Below, one piece after another: positions 47,994 through 59,380 of a stretch of 64,000 nt of DNA (positions are counted from its first letter, which is position 1; every line of letters begins with the position of its first letter). Where the stretch lies: assembly GCF_040024445.1 (NCBI RefSeq), contig NZ_CP157276.1:248001-312000 (forward strand), read 5' to 3'. The position numbers were made by a program, and so were the translations under genes. This stretch comes from Prescottella soli (GTDB taxonomy: Bacteria; Actinomycetota; Actinomycetes; Mycobacteriales; Mycobacteriaceae). The notes under the pieces are model-generated. The model was not told the origin of the DNA and ran no database searches. It saw only the letters and a program-made list of their open reading frames with translations.

Positions 47994-48512
47994 CTACGAC
48001 AGCGACCCGACGCGGCCTTCGGCGTTGTGCTGATGGGCGAGGTCGGCGCCTGCTTGGCGGCCGAGTTCGGCGCCCACGGAGCCGCCGGCGGCCATACCGA
48101 CGATCGTGGCGGCGGCCTCCCCACCGATCGCGGCGCCGAACATCACCGGGTTGAGGACGAGAGCCCCGGCTGTAATGGCGGTGGCCGGTAGGGCAGCCAA
48201 TGATCCGCCCACGGCGATGCCGGTGAGACCGCCGAAGTGCCGGCCCATGTTGCTGTAGTCGGCGATCCGCTGCTCGGGAGCGGGCGCGTAGCCCGGCGCG
48301 AGCGGCTTGTACGGCTGGACGCTCAGGTCGTACGGGTTCCACAGCGGCGGGACCTGGACCTGCGGGATGTCGGGCAGCCCCGGGATGTTCGCGGATCCGG
48401 TGTCCTGCGCGTGGGCGGTGCCGGTGGATGCGGCGGCGATCGCGATGGGCAGTGCGCCGGCGATGACGGCGCGTCGCGCCCAGTTGCTCTGCTTCGCAGC
48501 ATGGCGAGCCAT
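47994..48512 (-). CDS. Secreted protein with glycine-zipper-like C-terminus
   Basis: This 172-residue protein has a signal peptide (RRAVIAGALPIAIAAASTGTA, cleavage likely after AHA), a proline-rich stretch (DIPQVQVPPLWNPYDLSVQP) and a C-terminal Ala/Gly-rich region (TGIAVGGSLAALPATAITAG, AIGGEAAATIVGMAAGGSVG) that could form membrane helices or a glycine-zipper. ATG 48512 follows AGGGGG. No family is recognised with certainty. Confidence 0.68.
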   Translation of the reverse strand: MARHAAKQSNWARRAVIAGALPIAIAAASTGTAHAQDTGSANIPGLPDIPQVQVPPLWNPYDLSVQPYKPLAPGYAPAPEQRIADYSNMGRHFGGLTGIAVGGSLAALPATAITAGALVLNPVMFGAAIGGEAAATIVGMAAGGSVGAELGRQAGADLAHQHNAEGRVGSLS

Positions 48513-48688
48513 GGGAATTCCCCCTGAATTCGGTGCCGCGTGGGACGCGGCGATGGTGTGCATCGGCGTCCCGTGCGGGCGCCGCAGGCTGCGGTGACGC
48601 GCGAGATTTGCGTGAAATGTCCCCCCAGACCGGGGAGTACGTTAACGCGCCGACGCGCGAATCGTGAAATCGCCTGGTGCCGTGCGTA

Positions 48689-49558
48689 TCAGGCGGACAG
48701 CAAGGTTCGGCACCGCTCGAGCAGCAGTGCCCGCAGCTCCGCCGCCCGCTCCGACAGCGCCACCTGCTCGCGTACGTAGTCGGCGCGGCCCTGTGGGGTC
48801 TCGATCCGGACGGGTTCGTATCCGTAGTCGGCGAGGTCGTAGGGGCTGGCCTTCATGTCCAGCTCCCGGGCCCGCGTTGCCAGGCGGAAACAGTCGATGA
48901 CCAACTCGGATTCGACGAGCGGGCCGAGTTTGGTGGCCCACTTGTACAGGTCCATGCCCGTGTGCAGGCAGCCCGGCTGCTCGCGCGCGACCTGCTCGTC
49001 GCGCGAGAGCGGTGTCTCGTTGCGGGGGACCGCGTCCGGGGTGAAGAACCGGAAGGCGTCGAAGTGCGTGCAGCGCAACTGCATCGACTCGACCACCTCG
49101 TCGGTGCCCGCGTGCCCGAGCCGCAGCGCTACCTGCGAGTGCCGCACCGCCTCCTCGCCGCCGCGGTACACCATCGCCCACTCGTGCAGGCCGAAGCAGC
49201 TCAGGTGCGGGCGCCGGGACGCGGTCGCGGACAGCAGCGCCGCGACGAACTCGACCGTCGAGCGTCGGCGTTCGAGCACGTCGGGGGAGACGCTGACGCC
49301 GTCGGCGGTGGCGTGGTAGCCGGCGTACTTCAGGTAGTCCTTCGCGGCGGTGCCGGCCAGCGTGTTCCCGAAGCCGGGATGCCAGCGGCGCAGGAGGTTC
49401 GGCCGGACGCTGTAGTACGTGAACAGGAAGTCGTGCACCGGATGGCTGACCCCGGCCGCGCGGCGCTCCAGGTGGGGCCCGACGAGAGCCGCCACCGCAT
49501 CGCGGTGGCGGTCTCGTCGGGCAGTCCACACCTCTTCCGGCAGGACTGCCGAATTCAC
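48689..49558 (-). CDS. Conserved hypothetical protein, often labelled 3-methyladenine DNA glycosylase
   Basis: This 289-residue protein contains HPVHDFLFTYYSVRPNLLRR and WHPGFGNTL near the start and CFGLHEWAMVYRGG and RCTHFDAFRFFTPDAV in the middle. The family is common in actinobacteria and carries a database label of 3-methyladenine DNA glycosylase that I regard as unproven. There are no transmembrane segments. The stop is about 180 nt upstream of the secreted-protein gene on the same strand. Confidence 0.65.
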   Translation of the reverse strand: MNSAVLPEEVWTARRDRHRDAVAALVGPHLERRAAGVSHPVHDFLFTYYSVRPNLLRRWHPGFGNTLAGTAAKDYLKYAGYHATADGVSVSPDVLERRRSTVEFVAALLSATASRRPHLSCFGLHEWAMVYRGGEEAVRHSQVALRLGHAGTDEVVESMQLRCTHFDAFRFFTPDAVPRNETPLSRDEQVAREQPGCLHTGMDLYKWATKLGPLVESELVIDCFRLATRARELDMKASPYDLADYGYEPVRIETPQGRADYVREQVALSERAAELRALLLERCRTLLSA

Positions 49559-49563
49559 TACTC

Positions 49564-50652
49564 TCAGCTCGCCTTCTGACCGGGGACGACGTCGTCGATC
49601 CGGTGGGTGCCGTCGCGCACGGTGCCGACGAACTCCTCGACCAGATCCTCGAGCGCGACGATACCGATCACCGCGCCGGACGCGTCGACCACCGCCCCCA
49701 GATGGGAGCTGGCGCGGCGCAGACCCGCCAGGGCGTCGTCGAGCGGCAACGCGACCGAGATCCGCGGCAGGCGCCGGATGTCCGAGCGCGGGATCACCGT
49801 CTCGGGCCCCGCGGACTCGTCGGCCACCCGGTCCAGCACGTCCTTCAGGTGCAGGTAGCCGACCAGGGAGCCGTCGGCGTCCCGCACCGGGTACCGCGAG
49901 TAGCCGGTCTTGATGACCGCCTGCTCGACCGCTCCGAGTGTGGTGCCGGCGCCGGTGAGCGGCACGGTGCGCACCTTGTCCGACGGGATCATGACGTCGG
50001 CGACGGTGCGGCCCTCGGTCTCGAGCGCCTGGGTGAGGCGCCGGTGCTCCTCCTCGTCGATCAGGCCCTCCGTGTGGGATTCGCCGATCATCTCGGACAG
50101 CTCCAGCGCGGACACCGTCGCGTCCAGCTCGTCCTTGGGTTCGACGCGCAGCAGCCTGAGAATGCCGTTGGCGCTGAAGTTGTAGAACGAGATGAGCGGG
50201 CGGGCCAGCTTGATGAACGCCAGATGGGCCGGAACCAGCAGCATCGCGGACTTCTCCGGCCCGGCGATCGCGATGTTCTTCGGGACCATCTCACCGAGCA
50301 GGATGTGCAGCACCACGACCAGCGACAACGCGATCGTGAACGCGATCGGATGCAGTGCGCTGTCGGGGACGCCGAGCAGGTCCATCGGCTTCTCGATGAG
50401 GTGCGCGATCGCCGGCTCGCCGACCTTGCCGAGCAGGATCGAGCAGATCGTGATGCCCAACTGCGCGCCGGCCAGCATCAGCGACAGGTGCTCGCCCGCC
50501 TTGATGACGGTGGCGGCACGCTTCTTGCCCTGCGCGTGCAGCGCCTCGAGCCGGTCACGCCGCGCGGTGATGAGCGCGAATTCGGCGCCGACGAAGAATG
50601 CGTTACCCGCCAGCAGCACGACGGTGAGCAGCACACCGAACAGGTCACCCAC
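49564..50652 (-). CDS. CNNM/CorC-type membrane protein (Rv1841c-like)
   Basis: This 362-residue protein has a DUF21/CNNM transmembrane domain (about 1-190, VGAEFALITARRDRLEAL, LGEMVPKNIAIAG) followed by two CBS domains (about 200-350, ADVMIPSDKVRTVPL, YPVRDADGSLVGYLHLKDV). It has no long C-terminal CorC domain. CNNM-family proteins act in magnesium homeostasis. GTG 50652 overlaps the next gene upstream by 8 nt, so the two paralogues are coupled and may form a heterodimer. Confidence 0.85.
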   Translation of the reverse strand: MGDLFGVLLTVVLLAGNAFFVGAEFALITARRDRLEALHAQGKKRAATVIKAGEHLSLMLAGAQLGITICSILLGKVGEPAIAHLIEKPMDLLGVPDSALHPIAFTIALSLVVVLHILLGEMVPKNIAIAGPEKSAMLLVPAHLAFIKLARPLISFYNFSANGILRLLRVEPKDELDATVSALELSEMIGESHTEGLIDEEEHRRLTQALETEGRTVADVMIPSDKVRTVPLTGAGTTLGAVEQAVIKTGYSRYPVRDADGSLVGYLHLKDVLDRVADESAGPETVIPRSDIRRLPRISVALPLDDALAGLRRASSHLGAVVDASGAVIGIVALEDLVEEFVGTVRDGTHRIDDVVPGQKAS

Positions 50653-52015
50653 GGCCGGACTCCTCTCGGGTCGCGCCGATCGCCGGGACCGGGGTCAGCA
50701 ACACCCGGTCGATGCGGCGGCCGTCCATCGTCAGCACCCGGGCGATCCAGCCGCGGCCGTCGGGGCCCATCGGGTTGCCGTTCGCGTCGGGCAGGGGCAC
50801 CTCGTCGCCCTCGACCGGGATCCGACCCAGGCAGGTGAGGACCAGGCCGCCGAGCGTGTCGTACTCGCCCTCGGGGGCGGTGTAGCCGGTGGCCCGGGTG
50901 ATCTCGTCGGTGCGCAGCAGGCCCGAGCAGGACCAGCTGTGGCCCACCCGCTGGACGTCGATCTCGGGTTCGTCGTGCTCGTCGCGGACGTCGCCGAGGA
51001 TCTCCTCGATCAGGTCCTCCATCGTCACGATGCCGGCGGTGCCGCCGTACTCGTCGACGACGAGCGCGACCTGCATGCCGTCGGCACGCACCTGTTCCAT
51101 CACCGCGTCACCGTCGAGGGTCGACGGCACCACGGGCACCACCTGCGCGAGCGAGTCGAGCCGGGTGGTGGCCCGGCGTGCGGCCGGGACCGTGAACGCG
51201 TGCTTGATGTGCACGACGCCGAGCGTGTTGTCGAGATCGCCGTCGACGATCGGGAATCGGGAGAAGCCCGTGCGCGACGCCGCCTCCATCAGGTCGGTGA
51301 CGGTCGCGTCGGTGTCGAGCGATTCGATCTTCACCCGGGGGGTCATCAGTTCCTCGGCGCTCAGGTCGCCGAACCGCAGCGACCGGTTGACCAGCAGTGC
51401 GGTGCCCGCGTCGAGCGAGCCGCGCGCGGCGGACGTGGAGACCAGGGACCCGAGTTCCTGCGGGGACCGGGCCGAGCGCAGTTCCTCGGCCGGTTCGATG
51501 CCGAGGCGGCGGACCACCCAGTTCGCGGTGCCGTTGAGGCCGTTGATGGCCCACCTGAAGATCAGTGAGAAGCCGGCCTGCAGCCCGGCGGTGGCGCGGG
51601 CGGTGGGCAGCGGCTTGGAGATCGCCAGGTTCTTGGGGACCAGCTCACCGAAGATCATCGAGAACGACGTCGCGATGATCAGTGCCAACGCCAGCGAGAT
51701 GCCGGCGGCCGTCGAGTCGGAGAGCCCGATGCCGGTCAGGATCGGGGTGATGAATCGGGCCAGCACCGGTTCCGCGAGGTAACCGGTGATCAGCGTCGTG
51801 ATCGTGATGCCCAGCTGGGCGCCGGAGAGCTGGAAGGACAGCGTGCGGTGCGCGCGCTGGACCTGCCGCGCGCGCCGATCGCCGTCGCGCGCGTGGGCGT
51901 CGACGGTGCTGCGTTCGAGCGCGGTGAGGGAGAATTCTGCCGCCACGAAGAGGGCGGTGCCTGCGGTCAGGGCTACGAAGCCGACCAGGCTCAGGGCGGT
52001 CAGTGCGACGTTCAT
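50645..52015 (-). CDS. CNNM/CorC-type membrane protein with CorC domain (Rv1842c-like)
   Basis: This 456-residue protein has an N-terminal CNNM transmembrane domain (ALFVAAEFSLTALERSTVDA, FGELVPKNLAISKP), two CBS domains (about 205-330, DEYGGTAGIVTMEDLIEEIL) and a C-terminal CorC-type domain (GLLRTDEITRATGY). Together with the downstream shorter paralogue it resembles the Rv1842c-Rv1841c pair. ATG 52015 begins the hydrophobic stretch directly; an in-frame GTG at 52030 is a less likely start. Confidence 0.86.
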   Translation of the reverse strand: MNVALTALSLVGFVALTAGTALFVAAEFSLTALERSTVDAHARDGDRRARQVQRAHRTLSFQLSGAQLGITITTLITGYLAEPVLARFITPILTGIGLSDSTAAGISLALALIIATSFSMIFGELVPKNLAISKPLPTARATAGLQAGFSLIFRWAINGLNGTANWVVRRLGIEPAEELRSARSPQELGSLVSTSAARGSLDAGTALLVNRSLRFGDLSAEELMTPRVKIESLDTDATVTDLMEAASRTGFSRFPIVDGDLDNTLGVVHIKHAFTVPAARRATTRLDSLAQVVPVVPSTLDGDAVMEQVRADGMQVALVVDEYGGTAGIVTMEDLIEEILGDVRDEHDEPEIDVQRVGHSWSCSGLLRTDEITRATGYTAPEGEYDTLGGLVLTCLGRIPVEGDEVPLPDANGNPMGPDGRGWIARVLTMDGRRIDRVLLTPVPAIGATREESGRG

Positions 52016-52016
52016 G

Positions 52017-52202
52017 TCAGCACCACCCACCCTGGACTACGGGGCCGCCGGGTTTGTCGCCCGGCTCGGTAGAGGAACCCTCCGAGGTCTCGGCACCGGC
52101 GGATTCGGAATCCGATCCCGGGGAGGTCGCTGCAGGGGGTGCGTCGGGGGGTGTGTGTATGGGTGCCTCGGGCACCGGAGTCCTCTCTGTCTGGCGGCGC
52201 AT
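52017..52202 (-). CDS. Possible small proline/serine/glutamate-rich protein, 61 aa
   Basis: An open frame from ATG 52202 gives 61 residues, acidic and low complexity (PIHTPPDAPPAATSPGSDSE...SAGAETSEGSSTEPGDKPG) and ends QGGWC. Its stop is 1 nt before the CNNM start, so coupling is possible. The Shine-Dalgarno region is weak and no homologue is recognised. It could instead be untranslated leader. Confidence 0.3.
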   Translation of the reverse strand: MRRQTERTPVPEAPIHTPPDAPPAATSPGSDSESAGAETSEGSSTEPGDKPGGPVVQGGWC

Positions 52203-52309
52203 GTCTGTTCGTCCAACCGGAATTGCGCCGAGCGTATTTCCGGAAGGCGAGCCTCCACTGTACCGGCCGCCACCAAAACGGGATGAAACGGACATCCGGC
52301 GGGTGGCCG

Positions 52310-54842
<2,533 letters not shown>

Positions 54843-54922
54843 GATTCCTCCATGGCGTGTCGTTGAAAAATTGACTTCATTCTCGACCAGGGGAACGCCG
54901 GTGGGGTCGCCGGGCATTCCCG

Positions 54923-55798
54923 TCAGTCCGCGGCCGGTTCCGGCGCCGGGCGCCGCCCGGCCTGGTCGCGGGAGAGCGCGATGGTGGTGTAGACCATCAC
55001 CGCGAGCGCGACGCCGACGAGTGCCACGGCCGGTCCCGACACCTGCAGTCGCTCGTCGAGCACGGTCATCCCGAGGAAGATCGCGATCACCGGTTCGCCG
55101 ATCGTCATCGCCGGCAGCGACGCCGACAGCGGCCCCACCTGGAAGGCGCGCTGCTGCAGGTAGACGCCGACAATCCCGGCGGCGAGCAGCGCGTATGTCT
55201 GCCACGCGCCCAGCACCTCCGGCAGGCCCCGCTCGAACAGATCGGTGACGTACTTGGTGAACGCCACCGCGACGCCGTACAGTGCGCCGCTCGCCCCGCC
55301 GAGCAGCAGCGCCCGCCAACCGGCGTCGACCCGCTGCGACCACCCGATCAGCGTCGCGGCGACGGTGACGGCGACCACCGCGGTGAGCGGGATCGCCCAC
55401 GCGCTCCACGGCGCGTCGACATTGCCCGCGGTGGGGTTGCCGACGACGAGGAACACCGCGAGCGACACGGTCAGCGCCCCGGCCAGCAGCCACGCGCTGC
55501 GGGTGAACCGGTAGCCGGAGAAGCGCGCCGACAGTGGCAGCGCGAACAGCAGCGCGGTCACCAGCAGCGGCTGCACCACCAGCACCGAACCCAGCGCGAG
55601 GGCCGCCACCTGCATGAGGTAGCCGCCGCCGTCGCCGAGCAGGCCGGCCCACCAGCGCGGGCTGCGGATCAGCGACGCGATCAGCGCCTGGTCTTCCGGG
55701 ACCGCCGACGCGGCGCGCTGCTGCGCGACGGACGCGCACGCGAACAGGAACGCGGCGATCAGCGCGCACACGATCGAGGCGACGGGCAGCCCGGGCAT
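54923..55798 (-). CDS. DMT-family transporter
   Basis: This 291-residue membrane protein has about nine to ten hydrophobic helices and resembles EamA/NIPA-type drug/metabolite transporters (SIVCALIAAFLFACASVAQQ at the start, MTIGEPVIAIFLGMTVLDER near the end). The substrate is unknown. It starts 4 nt from the stop of the upstream DEAD-box helicase and could be cotranscribed with it. Confidence 0.8.
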   Translation of the reverse strand: MPGLPVASIVCALIAAFLFACASVAQQRAASAVPEDQALIASLIRSPRWWAGLLGDGGGYLMQVAALALGSVLVVQPLLVTALLFALPLSARFSGYRFTRSAWLLAGALTVSLAVFLVVGNPTAGNVDAPWSAWAIPLTAVVAVTVAATLIGWSQRVDAGWRALLLGGASGALYGVAVAFTKYVTDLFERGLPEVLGAWQTYALLAAGIVGVYLQQRAFQVGPLSASLPAMTIGEPVIAIFLGMTVLDERLQVSGPAVALVGVALAVMVYTTIALSRDQAGRRPAPEPAAD

Positions 55799-55802
55799 GG
55801 GC

Positions 55803-57146
55803 TCAGTGTCCTCCGCGCCGGCGCCTTCCGTGCCCCGAACCCGGTCCCGCCGAACGTGTGCGCCGCCCGGCGTCCTGCGCCCGGTATCCCGGACCGCGGC
55901 CGCGCGGACTGCGCGGCTGTTCGGTGCGCGGCGGTGGTGCCGTCTCGCGCACCGGCTCCGGTACCGGCATGCCGCTGGGCTCGCGTGCGCCGGTCACAGT
56001 CTCCCAGCGCCGGTCGCGGCCGCCGACGGTGAGCGGGTCGACGTCCACCCCGGCGGCGCGCATCACCTTCGCGGCGGGGCCGCGCTCGTCCTCGGTCACC
56101 ACCGTCACCACGACACCGGATTCCCCGGCGCGGGCGGTGCGTCCGGCACGGTGCAGGTACGCCTTCGGCTCGGTCGGCGGATCGACGTGCACGACGAGCG
56201 AGATGTCGTCGACGTGGATGCCGCGGGCCGCGACATCGGTCGCCACCAACACCGGCAGGGTGCCGTCGGAGAACTCGGCGAGCACCCGGGTGCGGTGACC
56301 CTGAGGCTTGTCGCCGTGCAGGCCGCCCGCCGCGATCCCGACCGCCCGCAACTCGTCGGTGAGCCGGTCCACGCCCGCCTTGGTGCGGACGAACAGCAGC
56401 GTCCGGCCCGCCCGGGCGGCGATCCGGGCGACAGTGTCGTACTTGATCTCTCGCGGCACGTGCAGCACGTGATGTTCCATCGAGTCGACGGCGGCGACGG
56501 CCTCAGCGGTCGCATGCGTGACGGGGTCGTGCAGGTAGCGCGCGACGAGCGTGTCGACCTCGCCGTCGAGGGTCGCGGAGAACAGCAGCCGCTGCGCCGA
56601 CGCGGGGGTGCGGTCCAGGATCTCGGTGACCTGCGGCAGGAACCCCAGCTCGGCCATGTGGTCGGCCTCGTCGACGGTGGTGACGCGGACGTCGTCGAGC
56701 GTGACGGTGCCCTGCGCCAGGTGATCGGCCAGCCGCCCCGGCGTCGCGATCACGACGTCCACGGTGCGCGCGAGCTTGGTGGCCTGCCCCTTGAACGGGA
56801 CACCGCCGACGATCGTCGCCGTGCGCAGCCCGAGCGCGAGCGCCGATTCGTCGAGTGCCTTCTCGATCTGGGCGGCCAGTTCGCGGGTGGGTGCCAGGAC
56901 CACCGCGCGCGGGCGGGAGGGCCGGCTCGCGCCGCCCTTGAGGCGCACGAGCAGCGGCAGGCCGAACGCGAGGGTCTTGCCGGACCCGGTGGGGCCCCGG
57001 CCGAGGACGTCGCGTCCGGCGAGAATGTCGGGAATCGTCGCGGCCTGGATCGGGAACGGCGCCGAGATGCCCTCACGGCCGAGGGAATGCACCAGTGTGG
57101 TGGGCAATCCGAGCTGCGCGAAGGTGGGAGCGGGACGGTCGGGCAT
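55803..57146 (-). CDS. DEAD-box RNA helicase
   Basis: This 447-residue DEAD-box ATP-dependent RNA helicase has Q motif PFPIQAATIP, motif I PTGSGKT, motif II DEADH, motif III SAT and motif VI HRAGRTARAGE. A short Arg/Gly-rich tail (about 415-447) follows the core. It is a second, distinct helicase from the long-tailed one at 59.4 kb. I chose ATG 57146; an in-frame GTG at 57197 would add 17 residues. It is divergent from the deaminase gene. Confidence 0.9.
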   Translation of the reverse strand: MPDRPAPTFAQLGLPTTLVHSLGREGISAPFPIQAATIPDILAGRDVLGRGPTGSGKTLAFGLPLLVRLKGGASRPSRPRAVVLAPTRELAAQIEKALDESALALGLRTATIVGGVPFKGQATKLARTVDVVIATPGRLADHLAQGTVTLDDVRVTTVDEADHMAELGFLPQVTEILDRTPASAQRLLFSATLDGEVDTLVARYLHDPVTHATAEAVAAVDSMEHHVLHVPREIKYDTVARIAARAGRTLLFVRTKAGVDRLTDELRAVGIAAGGLHGDKPQGHRTRVLAEFSDGTLPVLVATDVAARGIHVDDISLVVHVDPPTEPKAYLHRAGRTARAGESGVVVTVVTEDERGPAAKVMRAAGVDVDPLTVGGRDRRWETVTGAREPSGMPVPEPVRETAPPPRTEQPRSPRGRGPGYRAQDAGRRTRSAGPGSGHGRRRRGGH

Positions 57147-57228
57147 GAGGTCGGCGAGCCTTCCGGTTGTGAAGTCACAGGCTACCGCGGGTGACAATCA
57201 TGGCTGACGAGTGAAAGAGGAGGTATTC

Positions 57229-57732
57229 GTGTCCGAATCCGGGAGCACCGATCGATCGGTGACCGAGACCGAGTTCCGGCACCTGCGGCGCTGCGTCGAA
57301 CTGGCCGCCGAGGCACTGGCGGCTGGCGACGAGCCGTTCGGGTCGGTCCTGGCCACCGCGGACGGCACCGCCGTCGCGGAGGACCGCAACCGCATCGCCG
57401 ACGGTGACAGCACCCGGCATCCCGAGTTCGAACTGGCTCGCTGGGCCGCCGAGAACCTGAGCGCCGGGGAACGTGCCGGCGCGACGGTGTACACGTCGGG
57501 GGAGCACTGCCCGATGTGCGCGGCCGCGCACGCGTGGGTGGGACTGGGCCGGATCGTGTACGTCGCCTCCACCGCGCAGCTGGTGGCGTGGCTGGACGAG
57601 ATGGGGGTGCCGCCGGCGCCGGTCCGTCCGCTGCCGATCCAGGACGTCGCGCCGGGCGTGACCGTCGTGGGCCCGATCCCGGAACTGGTCGAGGACGTGC
57701 ACCTGCTGCACCGCCGGCTCCACGGGGCGTGA
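57229..57732 (+). CDS. Nucleoside/cytidine deaminase-like protein
   Basis: This 167-residue zinc deaminase fold has HPE in RHPEFELARWAAEN where most members have HAE, and the second ligand pair in SGEHCPMCAAAHAW. The catalytic Glu and both Cys are retained. The expected reaction is hydrolytic deamination of a base or nucleoside, possibly guanine or cytosine; specificity is open. GTG 57229 has AGGAGG 5 nt upstream. The gene converges on gnd with a terminator between. Confidence 0.83.
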   Translation: MSESGSTDRSVTETEFRHLRRCVELAAEALAAGDEPFGSVLATADGTAVAEDRNRIADGDSTRHPEFELARWAAENLSAGERAGATVYTSGEHCPMCAAAHAWVGLGRIVYVASTAQLVAWLDEMGVPPAPVRPLPIQDVAPGVTVVGPIPELVEDVHLLHRRLHGA

Positions 57733-57737
57733 CACAC

Positions 57738-57771
57738 GACGGGGGCGGACGCCGCTGCGTCCGCCCCCGTC
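57738..57771. terminator. Bidirectional terminator between deaminase and gnd
   Basis: A perfect 15-bp stem GACGGGGGCGGACGC / GCGTCCGCCCCCGTC with a 4-nt loop CGCT lies between the converging stops at 57732 and 57790. No T tract is present; the stem is fully GC-rich. Confidence 0.8.
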
Positions 57772-57789
57772 GCCGGTCCGGTTACCGGA

Positions 57790-59241
57790 TCAGGCCTCGA
57801 CCTCGGAGCGGTCACCGCTCCAGAGGGTGTGGAACTTGCCCGGCATGTCGACGCGCTCGTAGGTGTGGGCGCCGAAGAAGTCGCGCTGACCCTGGGTCAG
57901 CGCGGCCGGCAGGCGCTCGGCGCGCAGGCCGTCGTAGTACGACAGCGAGGACGCGAACGCGGGCACCGGGATGCCGAGCGTGGTCGCGGTGACGACGACC
58001 CGACGCCAGCTGTCGATCGCGTTCTCGATCGCCTCACGGAAGTACGGCTCGACGATCAGCGACGTCAGATCCGGGTTGGTGTCGTATGCCTCCTTGATCC
58101 GGTTCAGGAAGCGGGCACGGATGATGCAGCCGCCGCGCCAGATGGTCGCGAGATCGCCGGGGGTGAGATTCCAGCCGTACTCCTCGCTCCCGGCGCGGAT
58201 CTGGTCGAAGCCCTGCGCGTACGCGACGATCTTCGACGCGTACAGCGCGCGGCGGATGTCCTCGGTGAACTGCTCGACATCGGTCGGCTTGGCACCCAGC
58301 TCACCCGACGCCAGGTCACGGGCGGCCTTGCGCTGCTCACGCGAGCCGGACAGGGCGCGGGCGAAGACGGCCTCTGCGATGCCGGTGACCGGCACACCCA
58401 GGTCGAGCGCGGACTTGACCGTCCAGCGGCCGGTGCCCTTCTGCTCGGCGGCGTCGACGATCACGTCCACCAGTGCCTTGCCGGTCTTGGCGTCCTTCTG
58501 CCGCAGCACCTCCGCGGTGATCTCCACCAGGTAGCTCTCGAGGTCGCCGCCGTTCCACTCGGTGAACACGTCGGCGATCTTCTCGGCGTCGAAGCCGAGC
58601 GCGTCGCGGAACAGGTTGTACGCCTCGCCGATGAGCTGCATGTCGGCGTACTCGATGCCGTTGTGCACCATCTTCACGAAGTGGCCGGAGCCGTCCGGGC
58701 CGATGTGCGTGCAGCACGGGGTGCCGTCGACGTGCGCCGAGATCGACTCGAGCAGCGGGCCCAGCGCCTTGTACGACTCCTTGGGGCCGCCCGGCATGAT
58801 CGACGGGCCGTTGAGCGCGCCCTCCTCGCCGCCGGAGATCCCCGCGCCGACGAAGTGCAGTCCGCGCTCGCGCAGCGCCGCCTCGCGGCGGATCGTGTCG
58901 GTGTACAGCGCGTTGCCGCCGTCGATGATGATGTCGCCGGGCTCCATCGCGTCGGCGAGCTCCTCGATGACCGCGTCAGTAGCGTCGCCGGCCTTGACCA
59001 TGATCAGCACGCGTCGCGGCTTCTGCAGCGCGCCGACGAACTCCTCGATGGTCTCGGTGCGGACGAAGTCGCCCTCGTCGCCATGCTCGGCCAGGAGCGC
59101 GTCGGTCTTCGCGATGCTGCGGTTGTGCAGAGCCACCGTGTGTCCGTGGCGGGCGAAGTTGCGGGCGATGTTGGATCCCATAACGGCGAGCCCGGTGACG
59201 CCGATCTGGGCGCGGGCAGCCTCGGTGCTGTCGATGGTCAT
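57790..59241 (-). CDS. gnd: 6-phosphogluconate dehydrogenase, decarboxylating
   Basis: This 483-residue NADP-dependent enzyme of the pentose phosphate pathway has GVTGLAVMGSNIARNFARHG (Rossmann motif, GxAxMGxNLA), FVGAGISGGEEGALNGPSIM, and the catalytic Lys/Asn pair in GHFVKMVHNGIEY. Length fits the classical family. It corresponds to Rv1844c (gnd1). ATG 59241 (MTIDSTEAARAQIG) is preceded by GGGGGAAG at about 9 nt. An upstream in-frame extension to 59316 was rejected as it lacks conservation. Confidence 0.94.
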   Translation of the reverse strand: MTIDSTEAARAQIGVTGLAVMGSNIARNFARHGHTVALHNRSIAKTDALLAEHGDEGDFVRTETIEEFVGALQKPRRVLIMVKAGDATDAVIEELADAMEPGDIIIDGGNALYTDTIRREAALRERGLHFVGAGISGGEEGALNGPSIMPGGPKESYKALGPLLESISAHVDGTPCCTHIGPDGSGHFVKMVHNGIEYADMQLIGEAYNLFRDALGFDAEKIADVFTEWNGGDLESYLVEITAEVLRQKDAKTGKALVDVIVDAAEQKGTGRWTVKSALDLGVPVTGIAEAVFARALSGSREQRKAARDLASGELGAKPTDVEQFTEDIRRALYASKIVAYAQGFDQIRAGSEEYGWNLTPGDLATIWRGGCIIRARFLNRIKEAYDTNPDLTSLIVEPYFREAIENAIDSWRRVVVTATTLGIPVPAFASSLSYYDGLRAERLPAALTQGQRDFFGAHTYERVDMPGKFHTLWSGDRSEVEA

Positions 59242-59314
59242 GGTTACAGCTTCCCCCGTGGACCCCCGGTAATGCGAACCGGCCCCGCTGTTCGGGAAGT
59301 GACATCCGCGACGC

Positions 59315-59356
59315 ATTCGGCCCCGGCCGCCCTGGATGGGGCGACCGGGGCCGAAT
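59315..59356 (-). terminator. Terminator after the long-tailed helicase gene
   Basis: The stem ATTCGGCCCCGG / CCGGGGCCGAAT (12 bp) with further inner pairing CGCC/GGCG lies about 25 nt past the helicase stop and upstream of gnd on the same strand, so it separates the two transcripts. No T tract follows. Confidence 0.65.
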
Positions 59357-59380
59357 GTCTGTCAGCGACCAGGTTGTTCG

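Noticed and set aside
57790-59316. Longer gnd start at 59316
   Set aside because: The extra 25 residues are not conserved and the ATG at 59241 has a purine-rich ribosome-binding site.
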